Assembly (NCBI RefSeq): GCF_015207705.1
Contig: NZ_JADEWI010000037.1
Location: 1-64,000 of the forward strand
Reading direction: 5' to 3'
DNA: 64,000 nucleotides
Source of the DNA: Nostoc sp. LEGE 06077
Lineage (GTDB): Bacteria; Cyanobacteriota; Cyanobacteriia; Cyanobacteriales; Nostocaceae
Under the pieces are notes generated by a model, which did no database searches, was not told the origin of the DNA, and was given only the letters and a program-made list of their open reading frames with translations. A program made the translations under genes and the position numbers. This document shows positions 46,404 to 55,170 of the stretch, in pieces; position 1 is the stretch's first letter; every line of letters begins with the position of its first letter.

Positions 46404-48740
46404 ATGATTCAGACGAGTGGTGTGATTATTTGCCTTGGTTATATTTTCGGGTTGTTGTTGACAGCAGTTCCTTGGGGTGGGGTTTGGATTTTAATTGTGG
46501 CGATACTGGGAGCAGTTTTTTTGAGAAAGCGCACCACACCACCTCAGCCACAAGAAAGCAAAAGTAAGTCTACACCCAATATTTGGCAATCATTTCCCCA
46601 TCCGCGAGTCTGGCTGATTGCTGGTTTGGTAGGATTACTGGCGACTGTGTATTTGCAATGGCGATCGCCACAACCAAGTGTAAAAGATATTAGTCAATTT
46701 GTGCCAGCAGATAGCGTGGCAAATCAAGAACAATTATTTATTGTTCGAGGCCAAGTAGAAAGTAGTCCTCGCTTAACTCGCAGTCAACGCGGACAATTTT
46801 GGTTAACCGCAACTCAGTTAGATGAAGTAAAAAATGGTAATGGCCCAGCCAGTGTCACGAAAGGAGTTACGGGTAAGTTGTATGTAACTTTACCTTTACT
46901 GCAAGCGACTGGGTTACATCCTGGACAAGAAATTGCGGTTACTGGAATTTTATATAAACCAAAAGCAGCTTCTAACCCTGGCGCTTTCGATTTTCAAAAG
47001 TATCTCAAGCAGGAAGGATCATTTGCTGGTTTGATAGGAAGGCAAATAAATATTGTCAATGATGAGAATACATGGGGATGGTGGAAAATTCGGGAGCGAA
47101 TTTTGAAATCGCAAGTCCAAAGTTTAGGAATTCCCGCTGGGCCACTTGTAAGTGCGATGGTTTTAGGTAGCAAAGCTGTTGATTTATCCTACGATATTCG
47201 TGATTTATTTGTCAAAGCTGGAATGGCTCATGCTTTGGCTGCATCTGGGTTTCAAACCTCGTTAATTTTGGGTGTAATATTACAGTTAACCAAACGGACA
47301 AATAAAGCCACTCAATTTATTTGCGGTTTTTTAGGTTTAATTATTTTTCTCAGCTTATCAGGATTTCAACCTGCGGTACTACGAGCCGTAATTATGGGTA
47401 GTGCAGCTTTAGTTGGTTTGTTATTAGATCGGAAAGTAAAACAATTTGGGTCGCTATTATTAGCCGCCACATTACTATTGTTATTTAACCCGTTATGGAT
47501 TTGGGATTTAGGGTTTCAACTGAGTTTTTTAGCCACATTAGGATTAATTGTTACTGTACCAGCGATAACTGAAAAACTGAATTGGCTACCACCTGCGATC
47601 GCATCTTTAATTGCTGTACCTTTAGCGGCGACAATTTGGACTTTACCTATCCAACTTTCGGTGTTTGGCGTAGTCCCTGCTTACAGTTTGCTGCTGAATA
47701 TGATTACTACCCCATTTATTTCCGTAATTAGTATTGGGGGAATTATTAGTGCAATCGCTGCATTAGCATCTTCTAGCGTTGGTAGTACAATAGCTGGCAT
47801 ACTTAACTACCCTAGTGATTGGCTAATTCAGTTAGTAGAATTTTTTAGTAACTTGCCAGGAAATTCCTTAGTTGTAGGGAGTATCTCAACTTGGCAAATG
47901 TTAGCAGTTTACGCCTTGATTCTGTTCACTTGCTTAATTAAGTGGTGGCAACAACGCTGGTGGTTTGCTGGTTTAATGATATTTGGTTTAGTACTTGTCC
48001 CAGCTTGGCATTCGGCAAATACATTATTTCGAGTAACAGTCTTAGAAGCTGGTGCAGAACCAGTTGTAGTTATTCAAGATAAAGGTAATGTCACCTTAAT
48101 TAATAGTGGTGATGAGGGTACAGGACGTTACACAATTGTCCCATTTTTGCAACAGCAAGGTGTGAATAAAATTGAATGGGCGATCGCGAGTGATTTTGAT
48201 AATCGAGAGAATAATGCTTGGTTGGAAGTAATGCAAAGCCTCCCCATCAAGAATTTCTATAAATACTCTCTCAAACCAGAAACTAGTCTTGCTAGTCAAG
48301 AAATTCAACAAGAAATTCAAAAGCATCAAGGTATCTATCAAACTGTTATACCAGGACAACAAGTAGTTACAGGTTTAACAGTTGCTCAATTAATTAAAGA
48401 GCAATTACCTGTTTTATATTTACAAATTCAAAATCAAACTTGGCTATTAGTAGGTGATGTTGAACCTCAAGAAATTGAAAGACTAGCTAAGGTGGGAGGT
48501 TTACCTAGTCCGCAAGTATTGTGGTGTAGTCCAGAATCTTTGAAAGATTTAATCAAGTTGTTTCAACCAAAAGTAGCGATCGCTACTTCTACAAACCTTG
48601 ATCCGAAAATTATTTCAGAACTGAGTAAAAACCCCACACAAGTTTTTTTTACAGGGCGAGATGGGGCTATTCAATGGACACCTAATGGTCAGTTTGAATC
48701 ATTTATTCAAGAAACAGAAAATAAATCATCTGTCTTGTAA
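46404..48740 (+). CDS. comEC: ComEC/Rec2 family DNA-uptake channel protein
   Basis: Inner-membrane channel for single-stranded DNA entry in natural transformation, 778 residues. N-terminal helices and the DUF4131 region (about 1-190, 'LFIVRGQVESSPRLTRSQRG') precede the competence domain (about 215-500: 'MAHALAASGFQTSLILGVIL', 'LSGFQPAVLRAVIMGSAAL', 'FQLSFLATLGLIV'). A C-terminal metallo-beta-lactamase-like part (about 535-760) lacks a clear HxHxDH motif, as in some cyanobacterial ComEC. The start at 46404 (MIQTSGVIICLGYIFG) is preferred; the frame from 46323 abuts a terminator. Confidence 0.92.
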   Translation: MIQTSGVIICLGYIFGLLLTAVPWGGVWILIVAILGAVFLRKRTTPPQPQESKSKSTPNIWQSFPHPRVWLIAGLVGLLATVYLQWRSPQPSVKDISQFVPADSVANQEQLFIVRGQVESSPRLTRSQRGQFWLTATQLDEVKNGNGPASVTKGVTGKLYVTLPLLQATGLHPGQEIAVTGILYKPKAASNPGAFDFQKYLKQEGSFAGLIGRQINIVNDENTWGWWKIRERILKSQVQSLGIPAGPLVSAMVLGSKAVDLSYDIRDLFVKAGMAHALAASGFQTSLILGVILQLTKRTNKATQFICGFLGLIIFLSLSGFQPAVLRAVIMGSAALVGLLLDRKVKQFGSLLLAATLLLLFNPLWIWDLGFQLSFLATLGLIVTVPAITEKLNWLPPAIASLIAVPLAATIWTLPIQLSVFGVVPAYSLLLNMITTPFISVISIGGIISAIAALASSSVGSTIAGILNYPSDWLIQLVEFFSNLPGNSLVVGSISTWQMLAVYALILFTCLIKWWQQRWWFAGLMIFGLVLVPAWHSANTLFRVTVLEAGAEPVVVIQDKGNVTLINSGDEGTGRYTIVPFLQQQGVNKIEWAIASDFDNRENNAWLEVMQSLPIKNFYKYSLKPETSLASQEIQQEIQKHQGIYQTVIPGQQVVTGLTVAQLIKEQLPVLYLQIQNQTWLLVGDVEPQEIERLAKVGGLPSPQVLWCSPESLKDLIKLFQPKVAIATSTNLDPKIISELSKNPTQVFFTGRDGAIQWTPNGQFESFIQETENKSSVL

Positions 48741-48973
48741 GATTATTAAATTAAATTCAGCCGTTAGCAGCAGGAATTAACGATAAATTCTGGATAACCT
48801 GGATTTTTCCCTAATTCAGGGATCAGAATGTGGCAATTTTTACCAATTAATTAAAATGACTATCTTCAGAGCTTGATCAGTATTTATGATGAGGCTAAGA
48901 CAATGCAACAAAGTTATAAGAAAATAGTGACTATGCAAAATACATCATAAAATAGTTAAAAAAAATAAATAAT

Positions 48974-49267
48974 ATGCAGAAACATCACGTAGGCAAGGTA
49001 GTAGTTTTTTTTGGCAACTTTCCCTTGACGATTCGAGTTCCCGCAGCACCACGAGATGAGCAGTTAAATTTTTTGCGCGATCGCATAATTTTTCATGCTA
49101 ATAATCTTGTAGAACATGGATTATGGGAAGAACCGCTGAGTGATGGAGAACTGGAAAGAATTATGTCGGATGTGGAAATTGAGCCAGTATTTTTTCCTGG
49201 CTTTTGTCATATTTTCTCTTTATTAGGAAATCCTTTGAGAATTGTGAGAAAATTATTTAGAGATTAA
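48974..49267 (+). CDS. Hypothetical small protein
   Basis: A 97-residue unrecognised protein: 'GKVVVFFGNFPLTIRVPAAP', 'DEQLNFLRDRIIFHANNLVE' and a C-terminal 'FSLLGNPLRIVRKLFRD'. It looks soluble and mixed alpha/beta, with no signal. The 3' end overlaps the convergent ROK kinase gene by 15 bp. Likely real given composition. Confidence 0.6.
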   Translation: MQKHHVGKVVVFFGNFPLTIRVPAAPRDEQLNFLRDRIIFHANNLVEHGLWEEPLSDGELERIMSDVEIEPVFFPGFCHIFSLLGNPLRIVRKLFRD

Positions 49268-50215
49268 TACTGATTCCGCCAAAGCCACAGCGCCCCACAG
49301 TGGTGCATCATCACCCAACGCAGCAGGAACAATTTCAAAATCTATTTCTGGTAACGCTGTTTCACGAGCGGTTTTTTGTACAGTATTCCACCAAATTTCT
49401 CCGGCTTTCGTCACACTACCACCTAAAATAAATCGTTGTGGGTTAATCAAATTCGCCACATTACCAATACCCACACCTAAAGCTCTAGCACCACTTTGCA
49501 AAATATTGATTGCTAACTCATCACCTTGAGTAGCTGCTTCGCTGATGATTTGTCCAGTGATCAAATCTAAATTGTGATTGACCAAGGTGCGTAATTGTTT
49601 ACCTTGTAATTGATTTGCTTCTTTTAATAAATATTCTTTAGCATCTTGAGCCATATAAGGGCCTGATGCTAACCGTTCTACACATCCTTGCTTACCACAT
49701 AAACACAATGGCCCCGCAGGGTTAACAACTATGTGTCCAATTTCACCAGCCATACCTGCGTTCCCACGCCAAGGTTTACTATTGAGTATCCAACCACCGC
49801 CTACACCAGTGCTGATGGTGATGTAAAACAAGCTATCGTATCCTTGACCAGCGCCAAAACGATGTTCGCCCAAAGCCGCAATATTAGCATCGTTATCTAC
49901 AATGGCAGATATAGCAAATTCTTTTTCTAGCAAGTCCTTGAGAGGTAGATTTTCCCAGCCAGGAACGTGATGAGAGAGTCGCACAGTTCCGGTAGTAAAG
50001 TCCACAGGGCCACCAAAGCTTACCCCAATTACATCGGGAGTTGTATCTTGCAGCAAACTATGAATGAGCGATCGCATAATTGCTAAATCAGTGGTAGCAT
50101 TACCGTCTATGGGCGAGAGACGACGTTCATAACGCAACCATTCACGCGTACCAAGTTGAGTCACTGCGGCGGCTAACTTAGTACCACCAAAATCTAAGGC
50201 TAGGATAAGTGTCAT
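49253..50215 (-). CDS. ROK family sugar kinase (glucokinase-like)
   Basis: Cytoplasmic ATP-dependent sugar kinase, 320 residues. Features: 'LALDFGGTKLAAAV' phosphate loop, 'GVSFGGPVDFTTGTV', 'VDNDANIAALGEHRFGAG' with the catalytic Asp, 'YITISTGVGGGWI', and the ROK zinc motif 'GHIVVNPAGPLCLCGKQGCV'. Glucose is the commonest substrate of this group, but a different hexose cannot be excluded. No helix-turn-helix, so an enzyme rather than a ROK repressor. Confidence 0.92.
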   Translation of the reverse strand: MTLILALDFGGTKLAAAVTQLGTREWLRYERRLSPIDGNATTDLAIMRSLIHSLLQDTTPDVIGVSFGGPVDFTTGTVRLSHHVPGWENLPLKDLLEKEFAISAIVDNDANIAALGEHRFGAGQGYDSLFYITISTGVGGGWILNSKPWRGNAGMAGEIGHIVVNPAGPLCLCGKQGCVERLASGPYMAQDAKEYLLKEANQLQGKQLRTLVNHNLDLITGQIISEAATQGDELAINILQSGARALGVGIGNVANLINPQRFILGGSVTKAGEIWWNTVQKTARETALPEIDFEIVPAALGDDAPLWGAVALAESVLISK

Positions 50216-50382
50216 TGGTCTTAAGAAGCTAAATGCGATCGCTTATTTAGCTTACTAGTCATTCATCTTTAAGTTAACAACTATCGTGCAAATAATTTAT
50301 CAAAACAGAATTCAGGAGTCAGAATTCAGAATTTAATTCTGTGCAACTAACGTATGTATTCTGTTTCGATAAAACAGAGGGC

Positions 50383-50787
50383 TTACAAGGTTTTTTGGCT
50401 ATAGATTTTGTTAGGATACATATTCTCAAAATAAGTAATAGCAACTTCACCTAATACCTTAACCGCAGTAGCCCCAATCGCAGGTTGAACAACTTGTCCA
50501 ATACCTGGAATCAATCCTGCTATCATACCACCCATCTCAAAGAGGAATTGTCCTCCACCCATTGCGATGATTGCAGCTGCTGTTGCTCCAGCACCACTAG
50601 CAGGAATTAAATTAACATCATAAACTTGAGCAATTCGAGTTACCACAGCCGCCTGTACACCCGCTAAACTAGCTTGAAAGGTGAATGCACCAATAATAGA
50701 AACTCCACTAGCAATTCCTGCTGTTGCTCCAGCCCCCATCATTAACCAAAGTTCGTCTCTAGCTTGATCACGACAATATTTATTCAT
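50383..50787 (-). CDS. Hypothetical membrane-associated protein (DUF697-like)
   Basis: About 134 residues, very rich in Ala, Gly and Ile. Hydrophobic segments 'LMMGAGATAGIASGVSIIGA' and 'GGMIAGLIPGIGQVVQPAIG' flank a central 'GVQAAVVTRIAQVYDVNLIP', which resembles the DUF697 region found at the end of some GTPases and in small cyanobacterial proteins. Resemblance is by eye. GTG 50799 is an alternative start. Surrounded by repeats and AT-rich DNA. Confidence 0.6.
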   Translation of the reverse strand: MNKYCRDQARDELWLMMGAGATAGIASGVSIIGAFTFQASLAGVQAAVVTRIAQVYDVNLIPASGAGATAAAIIAMGGGQFLFEMGGMIAGLIPGIGQVVQPAIGATAVKVLGEVAITYFENMYPNKIYSQKTL

Positions 50788-50799
50788 AGAAGATATCAC

Positions 50800-51578
50800 T
50801 TTGCCAAAAGTCTTTCTTGTCTACTTAGGAAATTTCTGAGCTACGACTAGGTAAATGCAGCGAGCAGCATTAGCTCTCAAAATACTTTGTGTTTCTAGCT
50901 TTTAAGAGATTAAATTCGTCGGTATAGCGTTTCTCTTTTTCATGGCGAACGCCCTGACACCTATATTTATCTCATCCATAAACTGAAACACTATCACAAG
51001 CAGTAATTGACGTAATAGTTGAACTGATCTTAACCTTATTAGAGCAAAAAGTTAGGAAAATTTCAATTTTTATGTTGTTGACAATGCCAAAGTACTGACC
51101 ATGTTTTTGTTACTACTTATGTTGTAATATCTGGAAATTACATAGTTAAGAAGTGGTTTGCATAAAATTACTTCTTAACTGCAAATTTGGAGCTTAACTA
51201 GTTACTGTAGAAGTTCCTGCATCTATTTCTTTTCCATTGAGAAAGCGTTAAGGATTTATCAAATTATCTTTATGATATTGCCAATATTTTTAGGCAAAAT
51301 CCATCTACAGATATGGTGAATTATTCAATTCAGGTATTTTTGTTACACTTAATTAATAATCTAATTTGAAGTATAATTTTATTCTATAGTAATTATATTT
51401 TATTTTTGAACGAACGTGATAGGCGATCGTACTTCATGTTCCCCTACTTAGATTTTTTCAAAAATTAAATCGGACTGCTATATTTATTGGTGCTTTTTAC
51501 TTAGCTATCTTAAGTTTTTAGGTAATTTAACTAATTCTCTACTAGAGACGTGAATACTCACGCCTCTATTTTCTTTAT
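50800..51578. other. Gene-free AT-rich stretch
   Basis: About 780 bases with no convincing gene on either strand. A short palindrome (agagacgtga - ata - ctcacgcctct) at 51545-51569 lies just after the stop of the next gene on the minus strand and may serve as a weak terminator. Nothing else recognised. Confidence 0.5.
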
Positions 51579-51905
51579 TTACCGATTTTTAGGTTCTAAA
51601 TTTCTCAGCCGCACTTCATGTTCCCGCTTACCAGTTTTGAGAGAATCTTCGTAATTTCTTGTAGCTTGTTTCTGTGGACGTTCTTTAGTAGCGTAATAAG
51701 GTTTACTAGACTCAGTAATGGCTATTCTCCGGTCTTTAGCAGTGTAATAAGGTGGGACTCTTTCTACACTATGATTTTGAGCAGAATAATAACCCTCAGC
51801 CAGCACAGAATTACTAGGTAAGCTCATCAGGACAACTAACCCAGCTAAAATAAACACAGCTATTTTGCGAATTAATTGAACAAGGACGCTTTGAATGTTT
51901 AACAT
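51579..51905 (-). CDS. Hypothetical secreted basic protein with Tyr-Tyr repeats
   Basis: A 108-residue exported protein. The signal peptide covers about residues 1-36 ('KIAVFILAGLVVLMSLPSNS', cleavage near VLA-EG). The mature part contains three related units, 'EGYYSAQNHS', 'PPYYTAKDRR' and 'KPYYATKERPQ', then a charged tail. A strong AGGAGAAAA ribosome site precedes ATG 51905. No family recognised; likely periplasmic or envelope. Confidence 0.65.
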   Translation of the reverse strand: MLNIQSVLVQLIRKIAVFILAGLVVLMSLPSNSVLAEGYYSAQNHSVERVPPYYTAKDRRIAITESSKPYYATKERPQKQATRNYEDSLKTGKREHEVRLRNLEPKNR

Positions 51906-51999
51906 GGGAAAATTTTCTCCTATGTCTGAAACAAATTCCTAAATGGTAAAAAATACTTATTAAGCTAACGTCTTCCTCTAGGTTAATTGTGCATATATA

Positions 52000-52031
52000 A
52001 AAAGGAAGGTGAATATTGATCACCTTCCTTA
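52000..52031 (-). terminator. Intrinsic terminator of the class I aldolase gene
   Basis: On the minus strand AAGGAAGGTGA pairs with TCACCTTCCTT, followed by a T-run (TTTTTATA). It lies about 24 bp after the aldolase stop codon. Confidence 0.85.
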
Positions 52032-52054
52032 ATTTATGATCTAATTGTGTAACT

Positions 52055-53137
52055 TTAAGCGATAGTTACATCTGGTGATAAATAAACATCTTGAATGGTG
52101 TGAAATAGTTTCACTCCTTCTGCAAACGGGCGTTGGAAAGCTTTACGTCCAGAAATTAATCCTGTACCACCCGCCCGTTTATTAATGACAGCAGTGCGTA
52201 CTGCTTCAGCAAAATCATTTTTACCAGATGCGCCACCAGAATTAATTAATCCGGCTCTACCAGCGTAGCAATTTAGCACTTGATAACGAGCTAAATCTAT
52301 AGGATGATCAGTGGTTAATTCTGTATAAACTCGCTCATCTGTTTTGCCGTAACTTTGACCAGTGGCTTTCACAACTGCACCATAACCATTGTTAAATTCA
52401 GGTAATTTTTGTTTAATAATGTCGGCTTCAATGGTTACGCCTAAATGATTTGCTTGTCCAGTTAAGTCAGCAGCAAGATGATAATCTTTATCTTGTTTAA
52501 AAGCATTATTCCGCAAGTAACACCACAGAATTGTCACCATCCCTAATTCATGGGCGCGTGCAAAAGCATGGCTAATTTCTTGAATTTGTCTGGTTGATTG
52601 TTCAGAACCAAAGTAAATTGTTGCGCCTACTGCTACTGCACCTAAATTCCAAGCTTGCTCAACACTAGCAAATAATATTTGATCAAATTGATTGGGAAAG
52701 GTTAAGAGTTCGTTATGGTTGATTTTGGCAATAAACGGAATTTTGTGAGCATATTTGCGTGAGACAATACCCAATACTCCCAAAGTTGTTGCAACAGCAT
52801 TACAACCACCAGCTATTGCTAATTTAACAATATTTTCTGGGTCAAAATATATGGGATTTGGTGCAAAAGATGCACCAGCCGAGTGTTCGATACCTTGGTC
52901 AACAGGCAAAATTGAGAGATAGCCTGTGTTTGCCAAACGACCAGTAGAATAAAGTTGTTGCAGATTACGCAAAACTTGAGGATTGCGATCGCTATTAAGC
53001 CAGACTCGATCTATAAAGTCTGGCCCTGGTAAATGCAATAAATCTTGAGTAACTTTAGCTTTGTAATTCAGCAGGTCTTCTGCTTCTTTACCCAACACTG
53101 ACTCGATAGAATTAGCCTCTGTCAATGTAGTAGTCAT
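52055..53137 (-). CDS. Class I fructose-bisphosphate aldolase (DhnA/FbaB type)
   Basis: Schiff-base aldolase of glycolysis/Calvin cycle, 360 residues. Features: '[20 protein letters not shown]', '[20 protein letters not shown]', '[16 protein letters not shown]', '[20 protein letters not shown]', and '[20 protein letters not shown]', which should hold the Schiff-base Lys. The C-terminal phosphate site reads '[18 protein letters not shown]' and '[16 protein letters not shown]'. The archaeal-type family is common in cyanobacteria beside class II enzymes. Monocistronic with a strong terminator. Confidence 0.92.
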   Translation of the reverse strand: MTTTLTEANSIESVLGKEAEDLLNYKAKVTQDLLHLPGPDFIDRVWLNSDRNPQVLRNLQQLYSTGRLANTGYLSILPVDQGIEHSAGASFAPNPIYFDPENIVKLAIAGGCNAVATTLGVLGIVSRKYAHKIPFIAKINHNELLTFPNQFDQILFASVEQAWNLGAVAVGATIYFGSEQSTRQIQEISHAFARAHELGMVTILWCYLRNNAFKQDKDYHLAADLTGQANHLGVTIEADIIKQKLPEFNNGYGAVVKATGQSYGKTDERVYTELTTDHPIDLARYQVLNCYAGRAGLINSGGASGKNDFAEAVRTAVINKRAGGTGLISGRKAFQRPFAEGVKLFHTIQDVYLSPDVTIA

Positions 53138-53551
53138 AGCACTTTCCTCAAATTTGAGAAAATAAGTTTGCTTTTACGATAGCATTCTGACATTTTATCG
53201 CTCTGACAATTGACTATCTCAGCAAAATCTTATTTTTGACAGGTCTCAAATATTGTTTATTTTTATTAGAAGAAAATTATCTATAAAAAGGCAGATAAAC
53301 ACTGATAATATATCTAGTGCTTATCCGTGGGTAATAGTAAGTTAAGTAGGATTCTAGCCGATAATTAAATTTTATATTTACTTTTGCTGATTAGCTATAT
53401 ATCAAAAGAGACAAACACTTATAGTTCTAAATATTAGGTCTACCAGTGAGTAAATTAATTAACATCTATCAAAAGTTATAATTTAATTACCAGTGAATAG
53501 TCATTTCTGGGTTTAAGTTTCCTACCATACATTACATCTTGCACCAGCTAC
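53138..53551. other. Gene-free AT-rich stretch
   Basis: Intergenic DNA between divergent genes, probably holding the aldolase promoter. No structured RNA, repeat or gene recognised. Confidence 0.5.
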
Positions 53552-53578
53552 TTGATTATTCTGAAAGTCAGGTGGGCA

Positions 53579-53932
53579 ATGCTGAAAATTAAGTCAAAAC
53601 CTTATGTCGGGAATATCCTCAATTGGGGTGTGGATGATGGCGGCGCTGTAGGCACAAATAGAATGAAAGATGGGATGGTAGATGGTATCCATCTCTGCAA
53701 TGTCCGGGGGCGGTTGTTGCAAAATGAGTTGGGTAAGTTCCCCGGAAAGATTTATATTGCACCTATCCAGAGAGGAAATTTCCCAGTCCATTGGCCACAG
53801 GGTAATGTATTGCTTGATAAAAGTAAGCGATCGCAAAAAGGAGTAGCAGATTACAATGCTGTCGTAAGGCTGGAAAAACATAAATTAAAGAATATTCCAG
53901 AAGATCAGTATGCTAGGAGCGATCGCAGGTGA
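53579..53932 (+). CDS. Hypothetical protein upstream of ADP-ribosylglycohydrolase
   Basis: About 117 residues from ATG 53579, which follows an AGGTGGG ribosome site. The 9 codons before it (from 53552) lack one. The sequence has protein-like blocks ('GNILNWGVDDGGAVGTNRMK', 'LGKFPGKIYIAPIQRGNFPV') but no recognised family. It overlaps the next gene by 23 bp, suggesting coupling. An antisense frame over the same region looks worse. Moderate doubt that it is a real gene. Confidence 0.45.
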   Translation: MLKIKSKPYVGNILNWGVDDGGAVGTNRMKDGMVDGIHLCNVRGRLLQNELGKFPGKIYIAPIQRGNFPVHWPQGNVLLDKSKRSQKGVADYNAVVRLEKHKLKNIPEDQYARSDRR

Positions 53933-54698
53933 CATTATTGGTTCGGTATATGAGGTCAACAATATTAAAACCAAAGATTTTCCCTTATTCGACAGGCAAT
54001 GTCGTTTCACCGATGATACTGTGCTAACAGTGGCAGTGGCAGAGATGATTCTAGATGGTGCTGACTTACTAGACAGCAGTCAATACATTGACCAATTTAA
54101 GTCTTATTTCCGCCGCTATCCCTACGCTGGTTATGGTAGTACTTTTAGAACTTGGGCAAACTCTAACGACAATGAGCCATACAATAGCTGGGGTAATGGT
54201 TCAGCTATGCGAGTTAGTGCCATAGGATTTGCTTTGAATGACTTAGATAGTGTACTCCAAGCCGCTCAACACTGTGCCGCCGTTACCCATAATCATCCTG
54301 AAGGTATCAAAGGCGCTCAAGCCACAGCAGCAGCAATATTTCTGGGTCGTACAGGCTATGATAAACCTGCGATTAAATCTTATATTCAAAATACTTGTGG
54401 CTACGATTTAGAAATCACCCTTGACCAAATTAGACCGACTTACAAGTTCGATGTTTCTTGTCAAGGTTCCGTCCCTCCAGCAATTATCGCTTTTTTAGAA
54501 TCTACCGATTACGAAGATGCGATTCGTAATGCTATTTCTGTAGGTGGTGACAGTGACACCATTGCTTGTATTACCGGCGGTATTGCCCAAGCATATTATC
54601 GTGGCGTACCAAAAGCGATCGCCGAACAAACACTATCTCATTTAAATGAACATCTATACACAATTACAGAAAAGTTTATGTTGGAGTACTGTGCATAA
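53910..54698 (+). CDS. ADP-ribosylglycohydrolase family protein
   Basis: Hydrolase that removes ADP-ribose from proteins or small molecules (DraG/ARH family), 262 residues. Dimagnesium-site signatures: 'MLGAIAGDIIGSVYE', 'RFTDDTVLTVAVAE' (TDDT), 'GWGNGSAMRVSAIGFALN' form, and 'AISVGGDSDTIACITGGIAQ' with the final D-x-D. All metal ligands appear intact. The target is unknown. It could counter an ADP-ribosyltransferase encoded elsewhere. Confidence 0.93.
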   Translation: MLGAIAGDIIGSVYEVNNIKTKDFPLFDRQCRFTDDTVLTVAVAEMILDGADLLDSSQYIDQFKSYFRRYPYAGYGSTFRTWANSNDNEPYNSWGNGSAMRVSAIGFALNDLDSVLQAAQHCAAVTHNHPEGIKGAQATAAAIFLGRTGYDKPAIKSYIQNTCGYDLEITLDQIRPTYKFDVSCQGSVPPAIIAFLESTDYEDAIRNAISVGGDSDTIACITGGIAQAYYRGVPKAIAEQTLSHLNEHLYTITEKFMLEYCA

Positions 54699-55170
54699 AA
54701 TTTCTGCATCCAAATTGCTGAGACTGATTCAATTTCTAGTCCACATTCCTTGAGCTAAAAAAAATATTTTCTGTTTAAATGTCTAGGTTAATTTGTGTCG
54801 ATTTATTTCGAGTTGCCAGTCAAATAAAAACATAACCTAATCATCAAATACATACATCAAGGCACTTTTCAGACTGTTCCCTATTTCTGACTATAATTAT
54901 ATCATCTGCAAAACTAGTTATTTATGAGTGTCAGTGGTTCAGTTAAATAGTTCTAGTATTTATATAAATAAGTTATGCTCTTATTCGCTTAGAGAATGAT
55001 AGAATCAGGGCGTTAAAAGTTAACTAAGATTTTAACCACAGGAATATGCAATTAGATAGAAATTGACAACATAACAATTTTATTTTATTAGACATATCTC
55101 AATATTCTATAAATCAGCTAATTTTTGAGTTTAGTTATGCCTCACTCCCCTCTGGGCTTGACAAATAAGT
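54699..55170. other. Gene-free AT-rich stretch
   Basis: About 470 bases, strongly AT-rich, with no gene, repeat family or RNA recognised. It probably includes the promoter of the following kinase gene. Confidence 0.5.

Noticed and set aside
53594-53881. 95-codon frame on the minus strand opposite the hypothetical gene upstream of the ADP-ribosylglycohydrolase
   Set aside because: It has no ribosome site or recognisable motif; the plus-strand frame has a good ribosome site and couples to the next gene.
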